A stretch of DNA of 64,000 nt from an uncultured Ruegeria sp. (GCF_947504215.1 NZ_CANNGO010000004.1:62001-126000), one strand, 5' to 3'. Shown: positions 44,825 through 53,153, numbered from the stretch's first letter. Numbers and translations are program-made. The notes: generated by a model from the sequence alone, not told the origin.

Positions 44825-45792
44825 TGGAGTTTTTCGTTACCCTCATCCAAGTCCTCGATTCGACCGTCCGTCTGGCCACGCCGTTGTTGCTGGCCTGTCT
44901 GGCAGGGCTGTATTCCGAACGCGCAGGTATTTTCGACATCGGGCTTGAAGGCAAGATGTTGATGGCCGCTTTCTTCTCGGCCGCCGTCGCTGCTGTGACA
45001 GGGTCGGTCTGGTTGGGCCTGCTGGCTGGGATCGCGTCGTCGCTGGTTTTGTCCGCGCTGCACGGGCTGGCGTCGATCACGTTTCGGGGCAACCAACTGA
45101 TCTCAGGTGTGGCTATCAACTTCCTCGCGTCTGGTCTGACGGTGCTTATAGCCCAGAGCTGGTTCAAACAGGGCGGCCGCACACCTTCCCTGTTTGGCGG
45201 TGGCCGTTTCGAACCAATTGAGTTCCCGTTTGTCGACGCGATCAGCGGTGTACCTTTCATCGGACCCATTTATTCAGAACTCCTGTCTGGTCACTCCATT
45301 CTCGTTTATGTGGCGTTCCTGCTGGTGCCCGCAACGTGGTGGATCCTATTCCGCACGCGGTTCGGTCTTCGCCTGCGCGCAGTGGGCGAAAACCCGGCTG
45401 CGGTAGATACCGCTGGTGTCTCGGTGGTTGGTCTGCGTTTTGCCGCTGTAGCGATCTGCGGCGTGCTCTGTGGGATCGCCGGTGCTTATCTCGCCACGGC
45501 GCTGCAGGCCGGATTCGTTAAGGAAATGACCGCAGGTCGTGGATTTATAGCGCTCGCCGCGCTGATCTTTGCGAAATGGCGGCCGTGGCACGCCATGGGC
45601 GCCTGTTTATTGTTTGGGCTTTTGCAGGCCGTTGCTTTGCGGTTCCAGAACATCGATCTGGGTGGTGTTGTCATACCGGTCCAGGTCATGGATGCCCTGC
45701 CGTATATCCTGACTGTGGTGATTCTGGCTGGCTTTGTTGGCAAGGCGATTCCACCGCGCGCGGGCGGCGAACCCTATGTGAAAGAGCGTTGA
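44824..45792 (+). CDS. Nucleoside-type ABC transporter permease 2
   Basis: Second permease subunit, about 322 residues, NupQ/YufQ type. It carries the parallel ERAGIFDIGLEGKMLMAAF run and the GLRLRAVGENPAAVDTAGV cytoplasmic loop seen in RbsC-like permeases. A GTG three bases upstream is another possible start. Last gene of the transporter operon. Confidence 0.92.
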   Translation: MEFFVTLIQVLDSTVRLATPLLLACLAGLYSERAGIFDIGLEGKMLMAAFFSAAVAAVTGSVWLGLLAGIASSLVLSALHGLASITFRGNQLISGVAINFLASGLTVLIAQSWFKQGGRTPSLFGGGRFEPIEFPFVDAISGVPFIGPIYSELLSGHSILVYVAFLLVPATWWILFRTRFGLRLRAVGENPAAVDTAGVSVVGLRFAAVAICGVLCGIAGAYLATALQAGFVKEMTAGRGFIALAALIFAKWRPWHAMGACLLFGLLQAVALRFQNIDLGGVVIPVQVMDALPYILTVVILAGFVGKAIPPRAGGEPYVKER

Positions 45793-45835
45793 TAGGTCCA
45801 GTTCAGGAACAAACTTGAATCCTGTTCGCTGCAGA

Positions 45836-45874
45836 GCGGCATGCACAGTTGATTTTGCATGCCGCAACCGCTCT
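45836..45874 (+). terminator. Hairpin at end of transporter operon
   Basis: GCGGCATGC (45836-45844) pairs with GCATGCCGC (45857-45865) around a 12-nt loop. An alternative partner CCGCTCT follows at 45868-45874. It sits about 45 bp after the operon. Confidence 0.55.
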
Positions 45875-46049
45875 AAGAGGGTATGTGTGTGTGTTCTCCG
45901 ATTGATGAGATTGCGAAATTCGCTGGGCTAGCCCAAAACTCATTCGGGAAACACAACACCCAACGCCTTAAGACCCGACTTTCCAGACACTTCGGTGAAT
46001 GCAGCATTGTGACGTTGTGCAGCAGAACACCGCACATCCAGAAGAAGCC
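45875..46049. other. Spacer upstream of the TauE/SafE gene
   Basis: About 175 bp holding a short GT repeat (near 45884) and no credible ORF, hairpin or promoter that I can defend. It must contain the TauE promoter. Confidence 0.4.
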
Positions 46050-46970
46050 ATGCAGATTTATCTTCCCATAGCCGAAGTTTCCGTGAATGCCTTTTTGCTT
46101 CTCGGTTTGGGGGGGATGGTTGGTATCCTGTCCGGAATGTTTGGCGTAGGTGGTGGGTTTCTTATGACCCCGCTGCTGTTTTTCATTGGCATCCCACCCG
46201 CTGTGGCTGTTGCAACCGAAGCCAATCAGATCGTTGCATCGTCATTTTCAGGCGTTCTGGCTCATTTCCGGCGAAAAACCGTGGACTTCAGGATGGGCAC
46301 GGTCCTACTTGTGGGCGGTCTGGTCGGCGCGGCCTTGGGTGTCGTTGTGTTCAACTACCTCAAGAGTCTTGGCCAGGTCGATCTGCTGGTGACGCTTTGT
46401 TACGTGGTCTTTCTTGGCGTCATCGGCAGTCTGATGTTCGTTGAAAGCCTCAATGCCCTGCGCAAAGTCAAAAAGGGTGGTGGCGCGCCTGCCAAACGAC
46501 GGCAGCGCGGTTGGATTCACGCCATGCCGCTCAAGATGCGCTTTCGCACATCGGGCCTGTATATCTCGGTGATCCCGCCAGTTCTGGTGGGGCTGTGTGT
46601 TGGGGTGCTGTCGGCCATCATGGGTGTTGGCGGCGGGTTTATCATGGTGCCCGCGATGATTTATCTGCTGGGCATGCCCACAAAGGTCGTTGTTGGTACA
46701 TCCCTGTTTCAGATCATTTTTGTGACCGCGTTTACCACAATGCTGCACGCGACGACCAACTATACGGTGGATGTCGTACTGGCCGTTTTGCTGCTTGTTG
46801 GCGGCGTCATCGGCGCTCAGATCGGCACGGTGATCGGCGCACGCATGCCTGCGGAACAGTTGCGGGTTTTGCTGGCCGCGCTGGTCCTTGTGGTGTGTGG
46901 CAAGCTGGCCCTTGATCTTCTGCTCGAACCAAGTGAGCTCTATTCGCTTGGCACAGGCGGAGGGCACTGA
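46050..46970 (+). CDS. TauE/SafE family anion exporter
   Basis: A 306-residue membrane protein of the TSUP family with about eight helices. The two family signatures are GMFGVGGGFLMTPLLFFIGIP near the N-terminus and IMGVGGGFIMVPAMIYLLGMP after the central loop. Members export sulfite, sulfoacetate or related anions. The start at 46050 follows AGAAG; the longer frame is not hydrophobic at its N-terminus. The stop codon overlaps the next start. Confidence 0.9.
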   Translation: MQIYLPIAEVSVNAFLLLGLGGMVGILSGMFGVGGGFLMTPLLFFIGIPPAVAVATEANQIVASSFSGVLAHFRRKTVDFRMGTVLLVGGLVGAALGVVVFNYLKSLGQVDLLVTLCYVVFLGVIGSLMFVESLNALRKVKKGGGAPAKRRQRGWIHAMPLKMRFRTSGLYISVIPPVLVGLCVGVLSAIMGVGGGFIMVPAMIYLLGMPTKVVVGTSLFQIIFVTAFTTMLHATTNYTVDVVLAVLLLVGGVIGAQIGTVIGARMPAEQLRVLLAALVLVVCGKLALDLLLEPSELYSLGTGGGH

Positions 46971-47740
46971 TGATGCTGCGCGCTCTTATCACCGCCCTTT
47001 GCCTGTTATGCTTACCCGCTGCCGCAGCGGAGGAGAAAGTTGTTCTAGGCCTAAGCCAGGACCGCGTCGCAATTACCGCCAATTTCGACGGATCCGAGAT
47101 CCTGATCTTTGGCGCAATAAAACGCGAAGCACCTATTCCAGATGGTCCACCACTTGAGGTTATCGTGGCGCTCGCCGGCCCCTCAGAACCCGTGACCGTC
47201 CGGCGGAAGGAACGCAAGCTGGGAATCTGGGTGAACACGGATAGTGTTCTTGTTGATCTTGCACCCAGCTTTTACGCGGTGGCCACCAGTGGCCCGCTGA
47301 AATCCATCCTGTCTGACACGGAGGATCTACGGTATCGGGTCTCGATTGAGCGCGCTATTCGATCCGTCGGTGCAGCAATGAACATCCGCGGCGCACAGGA
47401 TTTTGCCGATGCTGTGGTGCGCATTCGCGAGAATGAAGACCTCTATTCCATCCGCGAAAACACCGTGGCCGTGGATGAACAGACTCTTTTCCGAACATCA
47501 ATCGATATGCCGTCAGACCTGACAGAAGGCGAGTATGTTGCACGCATCCTTCTGACCCGAGCGGGAGAGGTCATTTCTCAATACGAAACGGCTATCGACG
47601 TTCGCAAAGTCGGGCTTGAGCGTTTCCTGTTCAACATGTCCCGTCAGCAACCTGTCTGGTATGGCCTCATGTCACTGGTCATTGCGATTGCAGCGGGTTG
47701 GGGCGCCTCTACCGCGTTCCGTCTGCTGCGCGAGAAGTGA
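46970..47740 (+). CDS. TIGR02186-family membrane-anchored protein
   Basis: A 256-residue protein conserved in alphaproteobacteria. It has an N-terminal signal peptide (LRALITALCLLCLPAAAAEE) and one C-terminal membrane helix (WYGLMSLVIAIAAGWGAS), so most of it lies in the periplasm. The family is named only by TIGR02186 and has no proven function. Coupling to the TauE/SafE gene is a recurrent context and suggests it assists that exporter. ATG at 46973 is an equal start choice. Confidence 0.85.
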   Translation: MMLRALITALCLLCLPAAAAEEKVVLGLSQDRVAITANFDGSEILIFGAIKREAPIPDGPPLEVIVALAGPSEPVTVRRKERKLGIWVNTDSVLVDLAPSFYAVATSGPLKSILSDTEDLRYRVSIERAIRSVGAAMNIRGAQDFADAVVRIRENEDLYSIRENTVAVDEQTLFRTSIDMPSDLTEGEYVARILLTRAGEVISQYETAIDVRKVGLERFLFNMSRQQPVWYGLMSLVIAIAAGWGASTAFRLLREK

Positions 47741-47743
47741 AGC

Positions 47744-48472
47744 CTACCCCCTGCCGATATAAGGCATGGTCGTAGCCATTACGGTCATGAACTGCACGTT
47801 CGCCTCGGGCGGCAGGGTGGCCATATGCAGAACCGAACGCGCGGCGTCGTCAACGGCCATCGTCGGATCTGGCGTATTGCCTTCGGCCTTGGCGGTCTCA
47901 ACAAGGTTTTGAACCATGGGTGTCCGCGCATTTCCGATATCGATCTGACCGCATGCGATCCCAAACGCACGCCCGTCCAGAGACAGACTGCGGGTCAGCC
48001 CGGTGATTGCATGCTTCGTTGCCGAGTAGTGCACCGAATTCGGGCGCGGAGCATGCGCTGCGATCGAGCCATTATTGATGATCCTGCCGCCCCGCGGGCT
48101 CTGCCTACGCATAATCCCAAATGCCTGGCGCGCGGACAGAAACATACCGTTCAGGTTCACGTTGACGCTTTGGTACCAATCCTCCAATGCGATCTCGTCA
48201 ATCGTACCACCTGGCGCAAAGATGCCTGCGTTGTTGAACAAGACATCCAATCTGTTTGCCCGGTTCATGAACAAGCGGAATGCAGTTGATACGGCATCAG
48301 GGTTTGTGACATCCGCGACCAGAGGGACCGCATTTTGGTTGGTTCTGGCAATTTCTTCCAGTTTGCCTTCGCTCCGCGCCAACAGGCCCACGGTCCAGCC
48401 TTCGGCCAGAAACAACTCGGCCGTCGCCCGCCCAATGCCGGAACTTGCACCCGTAACGATAATGGATCTCAT
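47744..48472 (-). CDS. Short-chain dehydrogenase/reductase
   Basis: A classical SDR of 242 residues with TGASSGIG at residues 6-13, NNAG (FNNAGIFAPGG) and the catalytic Y-x-x-x-K as HYSATKHA; the catalytic Ser is in NNGSIAAHAP. The cofactor is probably NAD(H) or NADP(H); substrate unknown. It overlaps the helicase gene by 4 bases, so it is the last gene of a possible luxR-luxI-helicase-SDR transcript. Confidence 0.9.
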   Translation of the reverse strand: MRSIIVTGASSGIGRATAELFLAEGWTVGLLARSEGKLEEIARTNQNAVPLVADVTNPDAVSTAFRLFMNRANRLDVLFNNAGIFAPGGTIDEIALEDWYQSVNVNLNGMFLSARQAFGIMRRQSPRGGRIINNGSIAAHAPRPNSVHYSATKHAITGLTRSLSLDGRAFGIACGQIDIGNARTPMVQNLVETAKAEGNTPDPTMAVDDAARSVLHMATLPPEANVQFMTVMATTMPYIGRG

Positions 48473-50001
48473 GTCTCTTCCGCCTCCAACGTCAGTGATG
48501 GTGCTTGTCCCGCGCGCAGGTCATCCACACGCAACTGATAGGTCGGTTTTGAGAGACGATTGCGCACCACCCAAGCCAGCCGCTGTTGCGCACGTGTAAT
48601 GGCCACATAGGCCAGACGTTTCCACAAGGGTTGCCCGGCCTCGGTCCGTCCCATACGCGCCGCGGCGTAGAGATCAGGCGCAAAGACCTGCACCGTGTCC
48701 CACTGCGATCCTTGCGCCTTGTGAATGGTCACTGCAGCCCCATGCAGGAACGTCGCGCCCATGCGGGCGGCGAATGGAATAAACGGCTCTTCCTCATCCG
48801 GCTTTTCAATTTTGACGATTGAGGCCGCACTGACCTGAGGGTCTTCGGCCCCCATCACATGCAACCGCGAAAACCCCGGCTTTCGCCCGGGCCCAAGATA
48901 AATGACCTGCGCGCCCTTGATCAGCCCCCTCGCCTCAAGATCCAGCCGTTTCTTGCGGTGTTTAAGCGGCAGCTCGATCCCGTCGCAAATCAGCGGTTCA
49001 CCTGCCAATAGCTCCGTTTCCGGCGCGCCGTGAACTTGCCGGAACGCCTGGATCAGCCGAATGCGAGTTGCATTGCGCCACACCAGAACCGGGCTGCGGG
49101 CCATCAGGTCAACTTCTACTCTTTGCCCCCAAACAACACGATCGTCGCGCCGGGCTGCGTCTTCGATCATCCGTTCGAAATCCTCGAACCCCATTTCGGG
49201 ATCAGCAAGTGCATGGGCGAGATCTAATATGGGGTTATCCGCGTCCTGCCGATGCACCCGGTGCAAGGTCAGTTTCCGAGGTTCAGGCAATGTGTCGAAT
49301 ACCATACTGCCAGACTGGTTGACGGGGGCCAGCTGCGCCGGGTCACCAAACATCAACAGCGTCGGAAATATCTCTTGCAGGTCTTCGAATTGCCTGTCGT
49401 CCAGCATTGAGGCTTCGTCGACAAAGCCGATATCCAACGGTTCGTCACGACGTTTCCAGCCTGTGATGAAGTCTGAACCGCGCAACCCTGCCGCAGCAAG
49501 TGCGCCAGGGATGGACTTGTTGTTTTCATAAAACGATGCCGCGCGATCCAGTGCATCGTCGCTTAGGTCCTCGATCTCGGGTCGCTCACCATTGCCCGCA
49601 AGCCAATCCGCAATCCGCTCATATTCGGGGTCGTAGACCGGAGTATATAGAATGCGATGAATGGTCGTTGCCGGAACGCCGCGCAACCGCAGAACACTGG
49701 CCGCCTTGTTGGTCGGTGCCAATATCGCAAGGCTTCGTTTGTCTTTTGATTTTCGACTTTCATAGTCGCCCGAAACGATCTGAACACCGGTTTCAGCCAG
49801 CGCCTTGTAAAGCTCTGCAAGCAAAAGGGTTTTACCGGATCCAGCCTTCCCGATCACGGCCATCACGCCGGACTTTCCGGCCCCCGGAAGCTTGAGCAGG
49901 GCATCGTCTTCCAAGTCTACACCCGCAGAGCGCAGCATCTCGGCGATGCTGTCAAAAGCGGCGGCCTGATCGTCAGAGAATGTTAGTTTTGGCAAGGACA
50001 T
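48469..50001 (-). CDS. RecD/Pif1-like SF1 DNA helicase
   Basis: A 510-residue ATP-dependent helicase of the SF1B type. Walker A is GKAGSGKT at residues 51-58, Walker B is FVDEASMLDD, motif III is FGDPAQLAPV, and the C-terminal motifs are TIHKAQGSQWDTV and YVAITRAQQRL (motif VI). It lacks the N-terminal domain of RecD2, so it resembles a minimal RecD-like helicase. The ATG at 50001 has no Shine-Dalgarno sequence; a GC-rich hairpin lies directly before it. Confidence 0.9.
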   Translation of the reverse strand: MSLPKLTFSDDQAAAFDSIAEMLRSAGVDLEDDALLKLPGAGKSGVMAVIGKAGSGKTLLLAELYKALAETGVQIVSGDYESRKSKDKRSLAILAPTNKAASVLRLRGVPATTIHRILYTPVYDPEYERIADWLAGNGERPEIEDLSDDALDRAASFYENNKSIPGALAAAGLRGSDFITGWKRRDEPLDIGFVDEASMLDDRQFEDLQEIFPTLLMFGDPAQLAPVNQSGSMVFDTLPEPRKLTLHRVHRQDADNPILDLAHALADPEMGFEDFERMIEDAARRDDRVVWGQRVEVDLMARSPVLVWRNATRIRLIQAFRQVHGAPETELLAGEPLICDGIELPLKHRKKRLDLEARGLIKGAQVIYLGPGRKPGFSRLHVMGAEDPQVSAASIVKIEKPDEEEPFIPFAARMGATFLHGAAVTIHKAQGSQWDTVQVFAPDLYAAARMGRTEAGQPLWKRLAYVAITRAQQRLAWVVRNRLSKPTYQLRVDDLRAGQAPSLTLEAEET

Positions 50002-50025
50002 GGCGCGACCCTACAGGGCCGCGCC
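50002..50025 (-). terminator. GC-rich hairpin between luxI and helicase
   Basis: GGCGCG (50002-50007) pairs with CGCGCC (50020-50025), with an inner CCC/GGG pairing. It touches the helicase start codon. It may end luxI transcripts or limit helicase translation. Confidence 0.4.
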
Positions 50026-50061
50026 GACCATCACCAGATGTGGATTGGTGTTTTCCCGCGC

Positions 50062-50700
50062 TTAGGCTGACAAGGCAAAACGGTGTTGTTTGGCAGGGCC
50101 AAAAGCTGTCTTAAACCATAGGCGTGATAGATCACGTGGAATGCCTGCCCGCTCGGCCACACGCCTGCAATCCTCAGCGGAATATGGCCACAGCCCAACC
50201 GAGATTTGTTCACGCCCTGACCCTTGGGTACCAAGGACCTGCGGCGAGGATCCAATGAGGCGATAGATACGAATCATACGCGCATCAAAAACCCCGGCTA
50301 TATGCGTCAGACCGAACCCTTCCATCATTTCGCCGCCACTGAGCATGATGGCCCCGGCGGTATGCGGGCTGGCTGTGCGGGACAGGCAAAACCGTGTAAC
50401 TTCCCAGATCAGTGAGCTGCGGATCGGGCTGCCGCCAGTCAGATGACCAAAGATTTCGTTTACCATAACCGGCCCGGTTGTTGGCAACACCCGCATTGAG
50501 CCACCATGACTGCCATCCGGTTCTTCCCAGATGACATATAGCGGATTGAGATCATCGTATTGATCCCGCTCTTCTCCTTTTTCATTAACGTTAACGTCCC
50601 AGCCCAATCGAGTTTTGAACTGATCTGCGCGATCCTGAAACATCCCCTCTGCCAGAGCCGGAAACTTGTGCAACTCATCGGCATATAGATAACGCAACAT
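50062..50700 (-). CDS. Acyl-homoserine-lactone synthase (LuxI family)
   Basis: Makes an N-acyl-homoserine lactone signal from S-adenosylmethionine and an acyl carrier. 212 residues. The invariant LuxI residues are in canonical positions: R24, F28 and W34 in RADQFKTRLGWD, D46 and D49, R70 in GGSMRVLPT, and E100 and R103 in WEVTRF. Acyl length cannot be read from sequence. It lies 83 bp downstream of luxR on the same strand. Its GAGGGG ribosome binding site is inside a hairpin stem. Confidence 0.94.
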   Translation of the reverse strand: MLRYLYADELHKFPALAEGMFQDRADQFKTRLGWDVNVNEKGEERDQYDDLNPLYVIWEEPDGSHGGSMRVLPTTGPVMVNEIFGHLTGGSPIRSSLIWEVTRFCLSRTASPHTAGAIMLSGGEMMEGFGLTHIAGVFDARMIRIYRLIGSSPQVLGTQGSGREQISVGLWPYSAEDCRRVAERAGIPRDLSRLWFKTAFGPAKQHRFALSA

Positions 50701-50708
50701 GACTTTTT

Positions 50709-50738
50709 CCCCTCGTCGTCCTTTGCAGGAACGAAGGG
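50709..50738 (-). promoter_or_regulatory. Hairpin masking the luxI ribosome binding site
   Basis: In the luxI mRNA, TCCT/AGGA and a further eight pairs (one G-U) form a 12-bp stem with a 2-nt bulge and a 4-nt loop. The GGGG of the Shine-Dalgarno sequence (50709-50712) is part of the stem, eight bases from the start codon. Confidence 0.5.
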
Positions 50739-50783
50739 GGTACAGACACGTGGTTAACTTACGGTTTCAGGGTCGGGCTTCCT

Positions 50784-51503
50784 TTAAACGACTATTAATC
50801 CTCGGCTGAGTGCAGTTGCGATGGCGTGGGTGGTGTTCTGGGCGCCAAGCTTGGAACGAGCACTTTCGATATAAACCCGCAAGGTATGCTCGGAAATCGA
50901 AAGAGAATGCGCCACTTGTGCGCGGCTGTAACCCAGCGCCAGCAAGGTAATCGCATCAATCTCTCGGGGGGATAGTCCGCGTGGTGAATCCGGTTGCCTG
51001 TCCATTTCGAACTCTAGCGCCTTACGATTCATGTAGTGCGCAATAAGGATCAATTCGCGCCCATATAGCGAGATAAACTCTTGCCACGTGTCGTCGTCAC
51101 AGCTGTGATTAACGGTAAAAAGGGCAAACTGTCCGTTGGGACCGCGGATCGGGATGGAATATCCTTGATTGCCAACACCATGGCCTTTCGCGTCCTGAAG
51201 GAAGGCCTTTGCAACTTTTCCGGACCAATCAAGGGACTTCCAATCGACGGGATGAAACCTTTGGAAACACCCCAGGATAACCGGATCGATTCTGTGATAG
51301 TTTTTGTCCCGGTACCGCTCTTCCCAGGCATCCGAGTATGTGGTGCACCCGTATTGGTCGCCAGCGCCATCCACCCAGTGATAGGTCAGATGTTCGACCT
51401 TGAGTATTTCTCGCAGCCCGAATGCAATACTGCTGAGCTCGTCAAGCGTGCTGGTGCTCTCCAAATCCTGCAGGATCTGACCCAAATCGAGTTCTGTTGC
51501 CAT
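50784..51503 (-). CDS. LuxR-family quorum-sensing regulator
   Basis: A 239-residue transcription factor with an autoinducer-binding domain and a C-terminal GerE helix-turn-helix. Ligand-pocket residues typical of LuxR proteins are present: W60, Y64, D73, P74, W88 and the Gly in GYSIPIRGP. The DNA-binding domain (about residues 172-234) has LSPREIDAITLLALGYS and the recognition helix SEHTLRVYIESARSKL. The start at 51503 is chosen; seven more codons upstream are possible. It overlaps the small upstream ORF by about 60 bases in another frame. Next to a cognate luxI. Confidence 0.94.
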   Translation of the reverse strand: MATELDLGQILQDLESTSTLDELSSIAFGLREILKVEHLTYHWVDGAGDQYGCTTYSDAWEERYRDKNYHRIDPVILGCFQRFHPVDWKSLDWSGKVAKAFLQDAKGHGVGNQGYSIPIRGPNGQFALFTVNHSCDDDTWQEFISLYGRELILIAHYMNRKALEFEMDRQPDSPRGLSPREIDAITLLALGYSRAQVAHSLSISEHTLRVYIESARSKLGAQNTTHAIATALSRGLIVV

Positions 51504-51660
51504 CCGCGGGCGCCCGTGCCTCATTCTTCATGGACGCGATCTCGGCCGCTGCGACTAGCTTGGTGTCGTCAAGCTGCTCGGCAAGCACGGTCAACCCGTT
51601 CGCGACCGCGAAAGCGTTGAGGTCCGACAATACGTCCAATATCCACTCATTTTGCGCCAT
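51442..51660 (-). CDS. Small protein of 72 residues overlapping luxR
   Basis: An ORF with a good start context (AGAGAG before ATG) directly behind the TTAA-N7-TTAA site. The first 45 residues (NEWILDVLSDLNAFAVAN and AEQLDDTKLVAAAEIAS) form an amphipathic helical pattern that looks like a real protein, and I recall similar short proteins before luxR in roseobacters. The last 20 residues overlap the luxR start in another frame and have biased composition. Function is unknown; a small helical modulator of LuxR is a guess. Confidence 0.62.
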   Translation of the reverse strand: MAQNEWILDVLSDLNAFAVANGLTVLAEQLDDTKLVAAAEIASMKNEARAPADGNRTRFGSDPAGFGEHQHA

Positions 51661-51679
51661 CAGGGTCTCTCTGAAACAG

Positions 51680-51694
51680 TTAACGAAGGGTTAA
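51680..51694 (-). promoter_or_regulatory. CtrA-type site (TTAA-N7-TTAA)
   Basis: TTAA (51680-51683) and TTAA (51691-51694) are separated by exactly seven bases, each within GTTAAC. This matches the CtrA consensus of alphaproteobacteria. The site is 20-34 bp before the start codon of the small ORF that leads into luxR. Confidence 0.55.
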
Positions 51695-51808
51695 CACAAC
51701 CATAACATGTAAGATGTTTTCCGGCATAGTCACCGGTTTCTACTCCCCAAAAATAGCGAGGGATAAATTTGTAACCCGTTGAAAGTTGGAAGCACGGGTC
51801 AGAACGCA

Positions 51809-51846
51809 AAACGCCCGCGAATCCAAAACGTGATTCGCGGGCGTTT
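51809..51846 (-). terminator. Strong intrinsic terminator of ccr
   Basis: A 15-bp perfect stem (51809-51823 with 51832-51846) with an 8-nt loop. On the minus strand it is followed by TTTTG. It lies 20 bp after the ccr stop and separates ccr from the luxR operon; the symmetrical A/T flanks allow use in both directions. Confidence 0.85.
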
Positions 51847-51866
51847 GTGTCTAAAATCAGAGCGAT

Positions 51867-53153
51867 CTAGCCCCGTGCGTCCAGTACCTCTTCAAGCGTA
51901 CGCAAACCGGTGCGCGGGGCCTGAACCAGAACTGACATATTGCCCGGCTTGTGCTCGTTCCGAAGCATTTTCATATGTGCTTCGGGCAGGTCATTCCACG
52001 TGAACACTTCGGACATACAAGGGTCCAGACGACGCTCTACCATCAATTTGTTGGCGGATGCAGCTTGCTTGAGATGCGCAAAGTGCGACCCCTGCAGGCG
52101 CTTTTGGTGCATCCACATATAGCGCACATCGAAGGTCAGGTTGTATCCGGTGGTACCGGCGCAGATCACAACCATGCCGCCCTTCTTCACCACAAAGGTA
52201 GAGACCGGGAAGGTGCTTTCACCCGGGTGCTCGAAGACCATGTCGACATTGTTACCCTTGCCGGTGATATCCCAGATCGCCTTGCCGAACTTGCGGGCTT
52301 CCTTGAACCACTCGGCGTATTCCGGGGTGTTCACTGTGGGCAGCTGACCCCAGCAGTTGAAGTCCTTGCGGTTCAGCACGCCCTTGGCGCCCAGCCCCAT
52401 GACAAAGTCACGCTTGCTTTCGTCCGAGATCACACCGATCGCATTTGCACCGGCTGTGTTGATCAGCTGGATCGCATAAGAGCCAAGGCCGCCAGAGGCA
52501 CCCCAGACCAGAACATTCTGACCCGGCTTCAGATCATGAGGCTCGTGGCCGAACAGCATCCGGTAAGCCGTCGCCAGAGTCAGCGTGTAACAAGCGCTTT
52601 CCTCCCAAGTCAGGTGCTTAGGCCGTGGCATAAGTTGCTGCGCCTGCACGTTGGTGAACTGGGCGAAAGATCCATCCGGGGTCTCATAGCCCCAGATGCG
52701 CTGACTTGGAGAATACATCGGGTCGCCGCCGTTGCATTCTTCGTCATCGCCGTCGTCCTGGTTACAGTGGATAACCACCTCATCACCGACCTTCCAGCGG
52801 GTCACTTTTGAACCCACCGCCCAAACGATGCCCGACGCATCCGAACCTGCGATGTGATAAGGTGCTTTATGGCCGTCAAACGGGCTGATCGGTTGACCCA
52901 GAGACGCCCAGACACCGTTGTAGTTCACGCCCGCGGCCATCACCAGAACCAGCACCTCGTGGCTGTCCAGTTCCGGCACATCGACCACTTCCTGCACCAT
53001 TGCTGTGTTCGGCTCGCCGTGGCGCTCTTTACGGATCGCCCATGCATACATCTTCTTGGGCACATATCCCATCGGAGGGATCTCACCCATTTCGTACAGG
53101 TCTTTTTCGGGTGCCTCGTACGACGCGATACCGCTTTCGGTGTCCAAAGCCAT
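51867..53153 (-). CDS. ccr: Crotonyl-CoA carboxylase/reductase
   Basis: Key enzyme of the ethylmalonyl-CoA pathway: NADPH-dependent reductive carboxylation of crotonyl-CoA to ethylmalonyl-CoA. 428 residues, the normal length, in the medium-chain reductase superfamily. The CO2-pocket Asn is N79 in GVNYNGVWASLG; the cofactor loop is VWGASGGLGSYA; the HFAH run near the C-terminus contains the conserved His of the carboxylase group. The insert HCNQDDGDDEECNGGDPM is typical of Ccr. SD is AAAAGGAGG. It is followed by a terminator and then the quorum-sensing genes. Confidence 0.97.
   Translation of the reverse strand: MALDTESGIASYEAPEKDLYEMGEIPPMGYVPKKMYAWAIRKERHGEPNTAMVQEVVDVPELDSHEVLVLVMAAGVNYNGVWASLGQPISPFDGHKAPYHIAGSDASGIVWAVGSKVTRWKVGDEVVIHCNQDDGDDEECNGGDPMYSPSQRIWGYETPDGSFAQFTNVQAQQLMPRPKHLTWEESACYTLTLATAYRMLFGHEPHDLKPGQNVLVWGASGGLGSYAIQLINTAGANAIGVISDESKRDFVMGLGAKGVLNRKDFNCWGQLPTVNTPEYAEWFKEARKFGKAIWDITGKGNNVDMVFEHPGESTFPVSTFVVKKGGMVVICAGTTGYNLTFDVRYMWMHQKRLQGSHFAHLKQAASANKLMVERRLDPCMSEVFTWNDLPEAHMKMLRNEHKPGNMSVLVQAPRTGLRTLEEVLDARG

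Noticed and set aside
45883..46071. Open frame of 62 codons upstream of the TauE/SafE gene
   Set aside because: Random-looking composition, no ribosome binding site, and it runs into the real gene in another frame.
50701..50783. Possible lux box in the luxR-luxI interval, including a CACGTG palindrome
   Set aside because: CACGTG is only 6 bp and nothing resembles a 18-20 bp lux-type dyad; the stronger structure here is the ribosome-binding-site hairpin.
51951..52811. Open frame of 286 codons antisense to ccr
   Set aside because: His/Arg/Val-rich shadow of a conserved enzyme gene.
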